A model generated the notes under the pieces. That model did not search any database, was not told where the DNA came from, and worked only from the letters and a program-made list of their open reading frames with translations. From positions 124,001 to 188,000 of the forward strand of contig JBBSGR010000003.1 in the NCBI GenBank assembly GCA_038253945.1: 64,000 nt of DNA. Direction: 5' to 3'. Shown piece by piece: positions 16,614 to 24,925 of the stretch. Each line of letters opens with the position of its first letter. Within the stretch, counting starts at the first letter, position 1. The translations under genes were made by a program, and so were the position numbers. This DNA comes from JBBRYW01 sp038253945. Lineage in GTDB: Bacteria; Actinomycetota; Thermoleophilia; Gaiellales; Gaiellaceae.

Positions 16614-17171
16614 CTACACTTCCATGATCTCGGCTTCCTTGTGCTTCAGAAGCTCGTCGATCGTGGTCGTGTGCTCGTCGGTCAGTTTCTGGACGCGGTC
16701 CTCCGCGCGATGCTCCTCGTCGCTGCCCACGCCGCCCTCGTTCGCCAGTTCCTTCAGGTGGTGGATGACGTCCCGGCGCACGTTTCGGATCGCCGTACGG
16801 CCGTCCTCGGCCCGCTGGCGGACGACCCGAACGAGCTCCTTGCGCCGCTCCTCCGTGAGCGCGGGAATCGGCAGGCGGATCAGCTTGCCGTCGTTCGAGG
16901 GCGTCAGGCCCAGATCGGACTCCTGGATCGCACGCTCGATCGTCTTCAGCGACCCCGGGTCGAACGGCTGGATGGTCAGGAGCCGCGGCTCGGGCACGTT
17001 GATGGTCGCGAGCTGCTTGAGCGGCGTCTTCTGCCCGTAGTAGTCGATCTCGATCCGGTCGAGCAGCGCGGCCGACGCGCGGCCCGTGCGGAGGGCGTTG
17101 AACTCGTGCCGAGTCGTCTCGATCGAGCGATCCATGCGGCGCTTCGCATCCTGCATCAGGTCGTCGATCAT
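16614..17171 (-). CDS. frr: Ribosome recycling factor
   Basis: A 185-residue two-domain protein that, with EF-G, splits the post-termination ribosome. The N-terminal three-helix part starts MIDDLMQDAKRRMDRSIETTR and contains LRTGRASAALLDRIEIDYYG; RLPIPALTEERRKELVRVVR is the second helix block. Length is typical. The ATG overlaps the pyrH stop (ATGA). Confidence 0.97.
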   Translation of the reverse strand: MIDDLMQDAKRRMDRSIETTRHEFNALRTGRASAALLDRIEIDYYGQKTPLKQLATINVPEPRLLTIQPFDPGSLKTIERAIQESDLGLTPSNDGKLIRLPIPALTEERRKELVRVVRQRAEDGRTAIRNVRRDVIHHLKELANEGGVGSDEEHRAEDRVQKLTDEHTTTIDELLKHKEAEIMEV

Positions 17172-17947
17172 CGTGCTTCCGCCTCGATCGGTGGTGTGGA
17201 GACGATGGTTCCCACGCGCTCGCCCGTCGCAACACGGCGGATGTTGCCCTCCTCGAGCGCGAAGACGTAGATCGGCAGCCCGTTGTCGCGCGAGAGGGAC
17301 AGCGCCTCGGGATCCATCACGCGTAGGTCGCGCTCGATCGCTTCCTGGTGCGAGAGAAAGGGGAGGAACTCCGCGTCGGACTCGGTTCTCGGGTCACCGC
17401 TGTAGACGCCGTCGACGGCGTGCTTCGCCATCAGGATCGCCTGCGCACCGACCTCGAGAGCGCGCAGCGCAGCCGCCGTGTCCGTCGTCAAGAATGGGTT
17501 ACCGGTGCCTCCCGCGAAGATGACGATTCGGCCCTTCTCGAGGTGCCGGATCGCCCTCCTTCGAATATACGGCTCGGCAACCTCGAGCACCTGAAGCGCC
17601 GACAGGACACGTGTCTGCGCACCCCGTCGCTCGAGGGCGTCCTGCACGACGAGCGCGTTCAGGACAGTCGCGAGCATGCCGGCGTAGTCCGCGGTTGCCC
17701 TGTCGATTCCCTCAGCCGCGGCCGAGATGCCGCGGTAGATGTTCCCTGCGCCGACGACGACGGCGATCTCGAGCCCGAGCGCCTGGACGCCGGCGATCTC
17801 ATCCGCGAGGACATCGATCCGAGCAGGATCGAGCCCGTACTCCCGCTCGCCCATCAAGGCCTCGCCCGACAGCTTGAGCAGGACGCGGCGAAACGGCGGC
17901 GGAAGGGCGCTGGCCTCGGCCGGCGTCACCTGCTCGGAGAGTCTCAT
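17168..17947 (-). CDS. pyrH: UMP kinase
   Basis: A 259-residue amino-acid-kinase-fold enzyme that phosphorylates UMP to UDP. LLKLSGEALMG (residues ~23-33), VVVGAGNIYRG, AGGTGNPFLTTDTAA and MAKHAVDGVYSGDP are the ATP and UMP loops. The N-terminal ~20 residues are an extension over the E. coli form. Its ATG lies nine bases from a 78-bp repeat that separates it from tsf. Confidence 0.97.
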   Translation of the reverse strand: MRLSEQVTPAEASALPPPFRRVLLKLSGEALMGEREYGLDPARIDVLADEIAGVQALGLEIAVVVGAGNIYRGISAAAEGIDRATADYAGMLATVLNALVVQDALERRGAQTRVLSALQVLEVAEPYIRRRAIRHLEKGRIVIFAGGTGNPFLTTDTAAALRALEVGAQAILMAKHAVDGVYSGDPRTESDAEFLPFLSHQEAIERDLRVMDPEALSLSRDNGLPIYVFALEEGNIRRVATGERVGTIVSTPPIEAEAR

Positions 17948-17955
17948 GCGGCTAC

Positions 17956-18120
17956 CTCGTGAGGCTCATGCGGAGCGGGCGACCGACGAGCATAGGCGTC
18001 ACTCCGGCGATCCCGGACGCGTAGCGTGGTCATAGGGCAAAGCTCGTGAGGCTGATGCGGAGCGAGCGACCGACGACCGTAGGCGTCACTCCGGCGATCC
18101 CGGACGCGTAGCGTGGTCAT
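17956..18120. repeat. Tandem duplication (78-bp copies, 87-bp unit) between tsf and pyrH
   Basis: Two copies, 17956-18033 and 18043-18120, differ at four positions of 78 and are spaced by nine bases. On the minus strand each begins ATGACCACGCTACGCG; the first copy there contains the tsf stop codon TGA. The unit is 87 bases, a multiple of three, so read from the ATG both copies encode nearly the same 29-residue peptide (MTTLRVRDRRSDAY...). No hairpin dominates it. Two near-identical copies inside a translation-factor operon is unusual. Confidence 0.95.
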
Positions 18121-18923
18121 TCGCCGAGTGCGTAGCGGGCGAACTCGATAACCTCGAGCCCTTCCTCGGAGAGCGCCTGGCCGACCGTCTTGCCGCCGTC
18201 GTGGATCCAGGCCTGGTCGGTCAGGACGCCGCCGGGGTACGCGGCGAAGAAACGCTTGCCGAGCATCCCCTCCACGATCTTGTCGCGAGCCTGCTCGGGC
18301 TTCGACTGCACCTCGTCGGAGCTCATGTAGATGTCGCGCTCGGACGAGACGAGCTCCGCGGGGACCTCGTCTCGCGTCGCCCATCGAGGTGCTGCCGCCG
18401 CGATGTGCATCGCGAGGCGACGAGCTGCGGCCGGGTTGTTGCCGCGCACCTTCACGAGCACGCCGCGCTTGTTCGCCGGGGGGTGCACATATTCGGCCAG
18501 GGCCTCGCTCCCGGCCGCCTCGAGCCTTCTCGATCCCACGACCTGCACGTTTTCGCCGATCTTGCCGATCAGCTCGCTTCGCTCCGGCTCCAGGGAGGCC
18601 GCAGCTGCTTCGCCCCCCTGCTCGACGGCCTCCAGCACACGTTCGGCGTAGCCGAGAAACTCCTCGTTCTTCGACACGGGCTCTGTCTCACAACCGACCG
18701 CCACGATCGCGCCGACGTTGCCGCCGACCGTAACGAGCACCTCGCCCTCGGTGGTCTCGCGACCCGCGCGCTTGCCGGCGGTGGCCATGCCTCGCTCGCG
18801 GAGCAGACGCCGCGCCGCCTCGAGGTCGCCCGCCGCCTCCTGTAGCGCTCGCTTCGTGTCCATCATGCCCGCGCCAGTCTGGTCGCGAAGCTCCTTGACG
18901 AGTCTCGCCGGGATCTCGCTCAC
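18117..18923 (-). CDS. tsf: Elongation factor Ts
   Basis: A 268-residue guanine-nucleotide exchange factor for EF-Tu. The N-terminal UBA part LVKELRDQTGAGMMDTKRAL (residues ~8-27) is diagnostic, the core has VAVGCETEPVSKNEEF with the Cys-Glu-Thr block, and AMHIAAAAPRW is the second subdomain. GTG at 18923 overlaps the rpsB stop (GTGA), so the two are translationally coupled. The stop lies in the first copy of the 78-bp repeat. Confidence 0.96.
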   Translation of the reverse strand: MSEIPARLVKELRDQTGAGMMDTKRALQEAAGDLEAARRLLRERGMATAGKRAGRETTEGEVLVTVGGNVGAIVAVGCETEPVSKNEEFLGYAERVLEAVEQGGEAAAASLEPERSELIGKIGENVQVVGSRRLEAAGSEALAEYVHPPANKRGVLVKVRGNNPAAARRLAMHIAAAAPRWATRDEVPAELVSSERDIYMSSDEVQSKPEQARDKIVEGMLGKRFFAAYPGGVLTDQAWIHDGGKTVGQALSEEGLEVIEFARYALGE

Positions 18924-19828
18924 TGGCCGTCCTCCTTCTCTTCGGTCGGCGCAGCGGTGATCTCGTCGGCCGGCGGCGTCTCCTCGGCCGCGAGCGTCTC
19001 TGCGGCGCTCTCGCCGGAGGAGAGCTGCTCGTAGGAGGGCTCGTCCGCGACCGCGCCGTCCGCCTGCGCTGGCTCGGACTCGGACTCGGACTCGGACTGG
19101 GGCTGCCCATTCTGGCCGCCGGGCGAGCTGAAGTCCGTGACGCTCACCTGATCCTTGCCTGCCGCGATCCCGTCCGCGACGACGCGGACGACGAGGGAGC
19201 ATGCGCGAATCGCGTCGTCGTTTCCCGGAATCACGTAGTCGGCGTCGTCCGGGTCGCAGTTCGTGTCGACGAGAGCGACCACGGTCAGGCCGAGCCGGCG
19301 CGCTTCCCGCACGGCGAGCTGCTCCTTGCGCAGGTCGACGATGAAGAGAGCCTCGGGCTGACGACGCATGTCGGCCACGCCGCCGAGATTCGTCTCGAGC
19401 TTCTCGAGCTCGGCCAGCATCGCCATCCGCTCCTTGGGTGGCAGCAGCTCGATCTGGCCGTCCTCGCTCAGGCGGCGCAGCTCGTGCAGGCGCTCGATGC
19501 GGGCGGAGATCGTCTTCCAGTTCGTCAGGAGGCCCCCGAGCCAGCGCTGGTTCACGTACGGCATGCCGACCCGCGCTGCCTGCGTCGCGACCGCGTCCTG
19601 GCTCTGCTTCTTCGTCCCCACGAAGAGCATGGAGCCGCCGCGGCCCGCGAGGTTGCGAGCGAAGGCGTGAGCCTCCTCGAGCAAGCCGAGCGTCTGCTTC
19701 AGGTCGATGATGTAGATGCCGCCGCGCTCGTCGAAAATGAAGCGCTTCATTTTCGGATTCCAGCGACGCGTCTGATGGCCGAAGTGAACCCCGGCCTCCA
19801 GCAGCTCTCGCATAGAGACAACGGACAT
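18920..19828 (-). CDS. rpsB: 30S ribosomal protein S2 with acidic C-terminal tail
   Basis: A 302-residue S2. The conserved core starts MSVVSMRELLEAGVHFGHQT and continues RWNPKMKRFIF, DLKQTLGLLEEA and LVDTNCDPDDADYVIPGNDD. After about residue 230 the core ends and a ~65-residue low-complexity acidic tail begins, with a Ser-Glu alternation (SESESESEP) and many Glu/Ala. Bacterial S2 is usually ~240-260 residues; long acidic tails occur in some Actinobacteria. AAAGGGG precedes the ATG. Confidence 0.96.
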   Translation of the reverse strand: MSVVSMRELLEAGVHFGHQTRRWNPKMKRFIFDERGGIYIIDLKQTLGLLEEAHAFARNLAGRGGSMLFVGTKKQSQDAVATQAARVGMPYVNQRWLGGLLTNWKTISARIERLHELRRLSEDGQIELLPPKERMAMLAELEKLETNLGGVADMRRQPEALFIVDLRKEQLAVREARRLGLTVVALVDTNCDPDDADYVIPGNDDAIRACSLVVRVVADGIAAGKDQVSVTDFSSPGGQNGQPQSESESESEPAQADGAVADEPSYEQLSSGESAAETLAAEETPPADEITAAPTEEKEDGQ

Positions 19829-19945
19829 TTGAGCCCCTTTCTTGGTTGGGTGTACTGCTTGCCGTCGGGGCCGAGTGGAACCGGCGCCAAGGCACCGGCA
19901 CCACCACCCGGGGAATCCGCCGGGAAGAGGAACCTGCCCATGGTA
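19829..19945 (-). promoter_or_regulatory. rpsB leader with a hairpin
   Basis: The space between rluD and rpsB carries the rpsB 5' region. A nine-pair hairpin, GCCGGTGCC / GGCGCCGGT on the minus strand (19899-19880), forms fully only when G-U pairs are allowed, which favours RNA made from this strand. Upstream is a run of GGTGGTGGT. A ribosomal-protein autoregulatory leader is possible but I cannot match a named one. Confidence 0.35.
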
Positions 19946-20905
19946 TCAGGCCGTAGTTTCAGCTCTCGCGAGGTCGAGGGCGGCCGTCAGGTCAGCCGGC
20001 AGCGGTGATGAGACCTCGACGCGCCCTCCCGTAAACGGGTGCACGAACGCGAGCCGCTCGGCGTGGAGGAACTGCCGCCGAAGGCCGAGATCGCCGCCAG
20101 CGCCGTACGCGCGGTCGCCGGACACGGGCAGCTGGATCGCGGCGAGATGCACGCGAATCTGGTGCGTGCGACCCGTCTCGAGCCGGACCACGAGCAGCGC
20201 GTGGCGCGGCAGGAGCTCGGCGACCTCGAAGTGCGTGACCGCATCGCGCGGAGACTCGCTGTCGATCGACTGGCGACGACGATCGAGGCGGTCGCGGCCG
20301 ATCGGCGCTTCGATCCGGCCGCGTCGGGACCGTGGTCGGCCGCGCACCAATGCGAGATACTGCCGCTCGAGCGCACGCCGACGCACGAGTTGCTGCAGAC
20401 GCCGATGCGCCTCGGTCGAGCGGGCGACGACCAGGAGGCCGGAAGTCTCCGCGTCGAGCCGGTGAACGATGCCGGGCCGTCCGGCCTCCGGGCCACCGGC
20501 GATCCCGTAGGGCAAGAGCCCGTGAACCAGCGTGCTCGCCGCGTGGCCCGGCGCTGGGTGCACGACGATGCCCGCGGGCTTGTCGACGACGAGCAGGTGC
20601 GCGTCCTCGTACGCGATCCGCAGCGGCAAGTCCTCCGGCTCGAGTGCGGCGGCCTCCGCTGTGGGCAGGTCGAACTCGAGGGTCTCGCCGCCGGCAAGTC
20701 GGTGGCTCTTCGGCCTCGCCTCGCCGTCCACGAGCACGTTTCCCTCCCGCAGGATCCGCTCGGCGAGCGCGCGTGAGCCGACGGCCGGCTGGTCGGCGAG
20801 GAAGCGGTCGAGCCGCGTGCCCGCAGCGCTCCTCGGAGCTCGAGCCCTCAGAGGTGGGACGGCCCCTGGGGAACCGGCCGCAGCTGTGGCTGCCGGTCGC
20901 TCCAC
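19946..20905 (-). CDS. RluA/RluD-family 23S rRNA pseudouridine synthase
   Basis: A protein of up to 319 residues. An S4 RNA-binding domain covers residues ~30-95 (TRLDRFLADQ, ILREGNVLVDGE), then the synthase core: DKPAGIVVHPAPGH, the catalytic HRLDAETSGLLVVAR with its Asp, and LETGRTHQIRVHLA. It converts uridine in structured rRNA, most likely in the RluD positions. The ATG at 20905 overlaps lspA by 58 bases; a later CTG at the lspA stop (CTGA) is an alternative, so the start is uncertain. It follows lspA as in many bacteria. Confidence 0.93.
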   Translation of the reverse strand: MERPAATAAAGSPGAVPPLRARAPRSAAGTRLDRFLADQPAVGSRALAERILREGNVLVDGEARPKSHRLAGGETLEFDLPTAEAAALEPEDLPLRIAYEDAHLLVVDKPAGIVVHPAPGHAASTLVHGLLPYGIAGGPEAGRPGIVHRLDAETSGLLVVARSTEAHRRLQQLVRRRALERQYLALVRGRPRSRRGRIEAPIGRDRLDRRRQSIDSESPRDAVTHFEVAELLPRHALLVVRLETGRTHQIRVHLAAIQLPVSGDRAYGAGGDLGLRRQFLHAERLAFVHPFTGGRVEVSSPLPADLTAALDLARAETTA

Positions 20906-21435
20906 AGCAGCGCGGCGAAGAGGATCGCGACCCCGAGCATGATGAAGGTGTCGGCCAGGTTGAAAGCCGGCCAGAAGCGCAGATCCAGAAAGTCCGTGAC
21001 GTGCCCGAGCCGGACGCGGTCGACGAGGTTCGAGACACTCCCCCCGATCACCAGGCCGAGCGCGGCAGGCAGCACCGGGTGGCGCCGGGCCGAGCGCGCG
21101 AAGAAGAAGAGCATCCAGCCGACCGCGATCGCTGTGAGCGCGGTCACGATCGGGGTCGCGCTCGCGAAAAGACCGAAGGCGATGCCCGAGTTCTGAACAT
21201 GGTGGATCGTGAACGGGCCCACGACGTCAACCTTCTCTCCAAGCGCGAGCGTGCTCGTGACCAGCTGCTTCGTCACCTGGTCGGCCGTCAACGTCGCGAA
21301 GGCGACCGCCCCCAGGCCGACCCACTGAGCGACCCCGGCACCGAGCGGCCGCTCTGCCGTCGAGAGAGGTGTCAGGCCGTCGGTCGAGGAGCCGACGCGA
21401 ACATCCGGCGCGCGTCGAGCGGGCTCGGTTGTCAA
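20848..21435 (-). CDS. lspA: Lipoprotein signal peptidase
   Basis: A 195-residue membrane aspartyl protease that removes signal peptides from prolipoproteins. DQVTKQLV (residues ~49-56), NSGIAFGLF, VSNLVDRVRLGHVTDFLDL with one catalytic Asp and FNLADTFI with the other are all present. Four hydrophobic segments. The TTG at 21435 overlaps the stop of the upstream zinc-finger gene (TTGA), matching the coupling style of this chromosome; the ~40 residues before the first helix are a polar extension. Confidence 0.94.
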   Translation of the reverse strand: MTTEPARRAPDVRVGSSTDGLTPLSTAERPLGAGVAQWVGLGAVAFATLTADQVTKQLVTSTLALGEKVDVVGPFTIHHVQNSGIAFGLFASATPIVTALTAIAVGWMLFFFARSARRHPVLPAALGLVIGGSVSNLVDRVRLGHVTDFLDLRFWPAFNLADTFIMLGVAILFAALLWSDRQPQLRPVPQGPSHL

Positions 21436-21794
21436 GCGCGCTCGGCGCGCCGCTTGCACTCGATGCACTGCGTCGCCCACGGGATCGCCTCGAGCCGCTC
21501 CTCCCCGATCGGCTTTCCGCACGTCTCGCAGATGCCGTACGCGCTGCTCTCGATCCGCACAAGCGCCGCATCGATCTCAGCGAGCACATGCTCGGAATTC
21601 TCGCCGAGCGTGGAGTCGAGCTCGCGGTCGAGCGTGATCGACGCATTCTCGGCCAGGTGATTGTCGAGAGGCATCTCGTCCGAGGCGTCGGGCGAGCCCG
21701 GATTTTCCTCGTGCAGATACTCAATGGCGTCCGCGACGCGCTGCCGCTCGGCGAGCAGCGCCTCCCGGAAGCGGTCGGTTTTGATCGAGCTCAC
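21432..21794 (-). CDS. TraR/DksA-type zinc-finger protein
   Basis: A 120-residue protein. An N-terminal helical part (TDRFREALLAERQRVADAI) is followed by an acidic linker and a C-terminal C4 zinc finger, C-x2-C-x17-C-x2-C (CETCGKP to CIECK). DksA relatives bind the RNA polymerase secondary channel, but in Actinobacteria they may work without ppGpp. The coiled-coil tip Asp pair of classic DksA is not clear here. GTG at 21794 is chosen for its GAGGAGG site eight bases upstream. Confidence 0.88.
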   Translation of the reverse strand: MSSIKTDRFREALLAERQRVADAIEYLHEENPGSPDASDEMPLDNHLAENASITLDRELDSTLGENSEHVLAEIDAALVRIESSAYGICETCGKPIGEERLEAIPWATQCIECKRRAERA

Positions 21795-21856
21795 GCCTGC
21801 GGCCTCCTCTGGTTCTACCGGCGGGGATGAAGTATACGGGCGGGTTTCCGCGGTCT

Positions 21857-22294
21857 CTACGCAGCCTCCGCCTCGGCGGGAGCCTCGTCCACCTCGGCAA
21901 GCGTCACGAGGGCCGAGCGCATCATCCCCCGCACGCGGTGACACTCGCCGAGCAGCCGCTCGCGCTCCGCAGTCGCGCTGCGCGTGATCGCGCGGGCTTC
22001 GGCGCGGGCTTCGCCTAGCACGAGCTCCGACTCGCGACGCGCCTGGTCTTTCTGCTCCTGAGACGCGCGCTCTGCGGAGACGAGCGTCGTGCGGAGGAGC
22101 GCCTCGAGCTCACGGTGCCGCTGCAGCTCCGACTCGAGCTGCTCGACACGGTCTCCAAGATCGGCGCGCTCGCGCCAGACCTCCTCGAAGCTCTGAACCA
22201 CGTCGAGGACGAGTTGGTCGACTTGACCCTTTCTGTAGCCGTACAGCCCTCGCTGGAGCTCGGTGTGCCGGATCTCGGCGGGTGTGAGAGGCAT
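21857..22294 (-). CDS. DivIVA-domain protein
   Basis: A 145-residue coiled-coil protein. The lipid-binding DivIVA start is MPLTPAEIRHTELQRGLYGY then KGQVDQLVLDV; residues ~35-125 are continuous heptad helix (LGDRVEQLESELQRHRELEALL), and the end is acidic. It likely organises pole or septum growth. ATG at 22294 has GGAG seven bases upstream. With yggT upstream and sepF nearby it forms the usual Gram-positive division neighbourhood; SepIVA-like proteins are the close alternative. Confidence 0.9.
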   Translation of the reverse strand: MPLTPAEIRHTELQRGLYGYRKGQVDQLVLDVVQSFEEVWRERADLGDRVEQLESELQRHRELEALLRTTLVSAERASQEQKDQARRESELVLGEARAEARAITRSATAERERLLGECHRVRGMMRSALVTLAEVDEAPAEAEAA

Positions 22295-22305
22295 GGCGAC
22301 TCCTT

Positions 22306-22638
22306 TCAGTGGAGGCGATCGAGCAGGGAGTTCACGACCTGCTGCAGGATGATCAGGACGAAGACACCGACCATCGGCGACAGATCGAGCGGGCCGAGCG
22401 GCGGCAGCACTCGTCGAAACAGGCGCAGGTACGGCTCGCAGACGTCGTAGAGGAAGCGCTGGACCCGGTTCAGCCAGAGCGAGTAGGGCAGCCGGACCCA
22501 CGACGTCAGGATGTACGCGAAGATCAGGAGGATGTAGACGAGGAAGAAGATGTTGACGAAGCTCTGCACCGAGCTGACGGTGTCCGCGAGCAAGCCAAAA
22601 GTGGCCGTCGGGCCCATGTCCAAGGGTTCGGTCTCCAC
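22306..22638 (-). CDS. YggT-family membrane protein
   Basis: A 110-residue membrane protein with two hydrophobic segments, FVNIFFLVYILLIFAYILTS and VGVFVLIILQQVVNSLL, joined by the conserved VQRFLYDVCEPYLRLFRRVL and PPLGPLDLSPMV. GTG at 22638 follows GGAAAGGA. YggT proteins accompany sepF/divIVA genes; a role in envelope assembly or osmotic tolerance is reported but the mechanism is not known. Confidence 0.9.
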   Translation of the reverse strand: METEPLDMGPTATFGLLADTVSSVQSFVNIFFLVYILLIFAYILTSWVRLPYSLWLNRVQRFLYDVCEPYLRLFRRVLPPLGPLDLSPMVGVFVLIILQQVVNSLLDRLH

Positions 22639-22779
22639 GCGTCGGTTCCTTTCCGCAGCGTAACGCCCTCGGCCGACGGGGCGCCGGCCGGTGTCCCGCG
22701 GGGAGCGGTGCGCCATTTCCGAGCGCGCAGGTGTCCGGGTGCCTTGCGGCTTGCTTACAGGTTCGTAAAGACGGGATCC

Positions 22780-22785
22780 TACAAT
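22780..22785 (+). promoter_or_regulatory. -10 element of a leaderless promoter
   Basis: TACAAT lies seven bases before the GTG of the TolB-like gene, so transcription would start at or within a base or two of the start codon. A TTACAG 19 bases upstream is a weak -35 candidate. Confidence 0.6.
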
Positions 22786-22792
22786 CGGCCTC

Positions 22793-23773
22793 GTGACGCG
22801 ACGGCGGGCGGCGGCGGTTGCCGGGGCAGCACTTGCCTGGATGCTGGCAGCTGCCGTCCCGACCGAGGGTGGCTCGGCGCGCCCGCCCGTGCTCCTGGCC
22901 TACTCGGCGCCGGTGGGCTCCCGCGGCTCGCCGGACGGTCCCGGCGGGGGCCTGTGCCTCTCACGTGCCGATGGATCGCAGAGACTGCGCCTGACCGGGG
23001 CCGACCAGGACGACCGCATGCCGGCTTGGTCGCCGGACGGGAAGTCCATGGCCTTTTACCGAGCGAAGAAGCCGGACCGGCCCGGAGGCGTCTTCGACAT
23101 CTTCGTAGCGGACGCACGCGGCCGCATCCTCCGCAACGTGAGCCGCGGCTACGGCGAGCTCAACCTGGATCCAGCCTGGTCTCCCGACGGGAAGCGTCTC
23201 GCCTACGTCGCGGCCTACCGCGGGTCGGAGCTCGTAGTGGCCAACCGCGACGGCTCCCGGCGACATGGGGTTGCGTCCGGCGGCTCGCAGCTCATCACAG
23301 CTCCGGCCTGGTCGCCGCGCGGTGGTGTGATCGCGTTCGCGCTGCCCGAGCAGCCCGGGCGCCCACCGGACATCTACACGGTCAAGCCCGACGGGAGCGG
23401 CCGGCGCCTGCTGCTCCGAAACGGCGCCGATCCCGCCTGGTCTCCCGACGGCTCGAAGCTCGCCTACATCGCCTCCGGCTCACGATCCGAGCTCGTCGTC
23501 GCAGGGGCGAACGGAGGGAATCCCCGCCTCGTCACTGCATCTCCGGGGACGCTGGCGCGGCCGGCCTGGTCACGGGACGGCAAGCTCATCGCCTTCGCGC
23601 GATCGAGTCCAACCGCCGGGGAGCAGACGCCGAGGAGCGTCATCGCCACCGTGAGACCCGACGGAACCGAGCAGCGGGTCGTCGTGAGCGCTCGCGCGTA
23701 CGACGCACTCGAGCCGACGTGGCGCCCGGCGCTGGCGTTACCGAAGGACGTGAGACGTCGTGCGTGCGCCTAG
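22793..23773 (+). CDS. TolB-like exported beta-propeller protein
   Basis: A 326-residue protein with a signal segment (AAAVAGAALAWMLAAAVP). It contains five to six WD40-like PD40 repeats, each built around AWSPDGK: residues ~80, ~125, ~170 (AWSPRGG), ~210 and ~260 (AWSRDGK). No enzymatic domain is seen. Such propellers bind proteins or glycans outside the membrane. It is transcribed alone and its stop overlaps the sepF stop on the other strand. No tol-pal genes are present, so a true Tol role is unlikely. Confidence 0.88.
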   Translation: MTRRRAAAVAGAALAWMLAAAVPTEGGSARPPVLLAYSAPVGSRGSPDGPGGGLCLSRADGSQRLRLTGADQDDRMPAWSPDGKSMAFYRAKKPDRPGGVFDIFVADARGRILRNVSRGYGELNLDPAWSPDGKRLAYVAAYRGSELVVANRDGSRRHGVASGGSQLITAPAWSPRGGVIAFALPEQPGRPPDIYTVKPDGSGRRLLLRNGADPAWSPDGSKLAYIASGSRSELVVAGANGGNPRLVTASPGTLARPAWSRDGKLIAFARSSPTAGEQTPRSVIATVRPDGTEQRVVVSARAYDALEPTWRPALALPKDVRRRACA

Positions 23774-24306
23774 GCCTGGTTGAAGAAGCCGCCGCGCTCG
23801 AGCAAGCGCGCCCGTTCCTCGGCCGACACCTCGACGTTCCGCGGCGTCAGCAGGAAGACCTTGTCGGCGACGCGCTGCATACCGCCGTCGAGCGCGTAGG
23901 TGAGCCCGCTGGAGAAGTCGATCAGCCGCTTCGAGAGATCCTGATCCGAGCCCTGCAGGTTGAGAATGACCGGGATCGACTCCTTGAACCGATCGGCGAT
24001 CTGCTGCGCGTCGTTGAAGCTCCGCGGCAGGACGAGGTGGACTCGCACCGAGGAGCTCGGTAAGCCCTGGACGCCGCGCAGGCGCGTCGCGGGCCGCACC
24101 TCGGTGCGAGCGGTCGCCGACTCGCTCTCGGTCCAGTCGTCGAGGTCACGTCGGCGCCGCGGCGTCAACCGCCGCACGTTGGGCCGCTCGGAATAGGTGC
24201 GGTTCAGCTCCTCGGTCGCGTAGCCGTCCTCGTCCCAGTCCTCGTCCTCTTCCTCGGCGATGCCGAAGTACACGAGCGTACGGTTCCAGACGTCGGCGAA
24301 GCCCAC
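23770..24306 (-). CDS. sepF: Cell division protein SepF
   Basis: A 178-residue protein that links FtsZ polymers to the membrane. The N-terminus VGFADVWNRTLVYFGI is the amphipathic membrane anchor, a ~60-residue acidic/basic linker follows, and residues ~90-175 form the SepF fold: VHLVLPRSFNDAQQIADRFK, VILNLQGSDQDLSKRLIDF, and SGLTYALDGGMQRVADKVFLL. GTG at 24306 is placed by the anchor. It follows yggS by 25 bases. Confidence 0.95.
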   Translation of the reverse strand: MGFADVWNRTLVYFGIAEEEDEDWDEDGYATEELNRTYSERPNVRRLTPRRRRDLDDWTESESATARTEVRPATRLRGVQGLPSSSVRVHLVLPRSFNDAQQIADRFKESIPVILNLQGSDQDLSKRLIDFSSGLTYALDGGMQRVADKVFLLTPRNVEVSAEERARLLERGGFFNQA

Positions 24307-24331
24307 GAGAGCGGATGTTAACCCCGTTTCG

Positions 24332-24925
24332 TCAGCCGCGGAGCACGACGCTCCCGACCCGCACGATGGTCGCCCCCTCCTCAGCGGCAACGCGGTAGTC
24401 CTGGGAGGTGCCCATCGAGAGCTCCTGCAGCCCGTACGTGGTCGCCAGCTCTCGCAGCCGGCGGAAGAACGGGCGCGAGGACTCGGGGTCATCGGTCTGA
24501 GGCGGCATGGTCATCAAGCCCCGGACGTCGGCGCCGAGCTCGAGCAGGCTCGGAAGCTCGGACGGCTCGATCCCGGACTTCGTCGCCTCGCCGGAAAGGT
24601 TGACCTCGATCAGCGACGGGACCCGTAGGCGGCGAGCCGCGGACTCCGACGACAACGAGTGGCACAGCTCGCAGATCTCGTTCACGGCCTTCGTCTTGCG
24701 GCTCTGCAGATGACCGATGAAGTGCCAGCGGAACCGGTCGCCGTAGACGGCGTACTTCGCCTCCAGCTCCTGCGCCCGATTCTCGCCCACGACCTCGACG
24801 CCGGCCTCGGCGAGGACGGCCATCCCGTCCACGGAGACGTACTTCGTGGCGACCACGATCGTCACGTCCTCGCCCACCGTCTCTCGGACGCTCGCGAGGC
24901 GCGTACGAACCTCGTCAGCAGACAT
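24332..24925 (-). CDS. YggS-family pyridoxal-phosphate homeostasis protein
   Basis: A 197-residue PLP-binding barrel without known catalytic activity. The PLP lysine is in VVATKYVSVD (residues ~24-33); GENRAQELEAKY, HFIGHLQSRKTK, EVNLSGEATKSG and LSMGTSQDYRVAAEEG are the family blocks. Slightly shorter (197 versus ~225) than E. coli YggS. It overlaps the end of pgeF by 11 bases and precedes sepF, as in the ylm cluster. Confidence 0.95.
   Translation of the reverse strand: MSADEVRTRLASVRETVGEDVTIVVATKYVSVDGMAVLAEAGVEVVGENRAQELEAKYAVYGDRFRWHFIGHLQSRKTKAVNEICELCHSLSSESAARRLRVPSLIEVNLSGEATKSGIEPSELPSLLELGADVRGLMTMPPQTDDPESSRPFFRRLRELATTYGLQELSMGTSQDYRVAAEEGATIVRVGSVVLRG

Noticed and set aside
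17944..18384. Protein of 146 residues through the tsf end and the repeat
   Set aside because: Most of it is a shadow of tsf; only the repeated 29-codon unit might be real, so it is recorded as a repeat.
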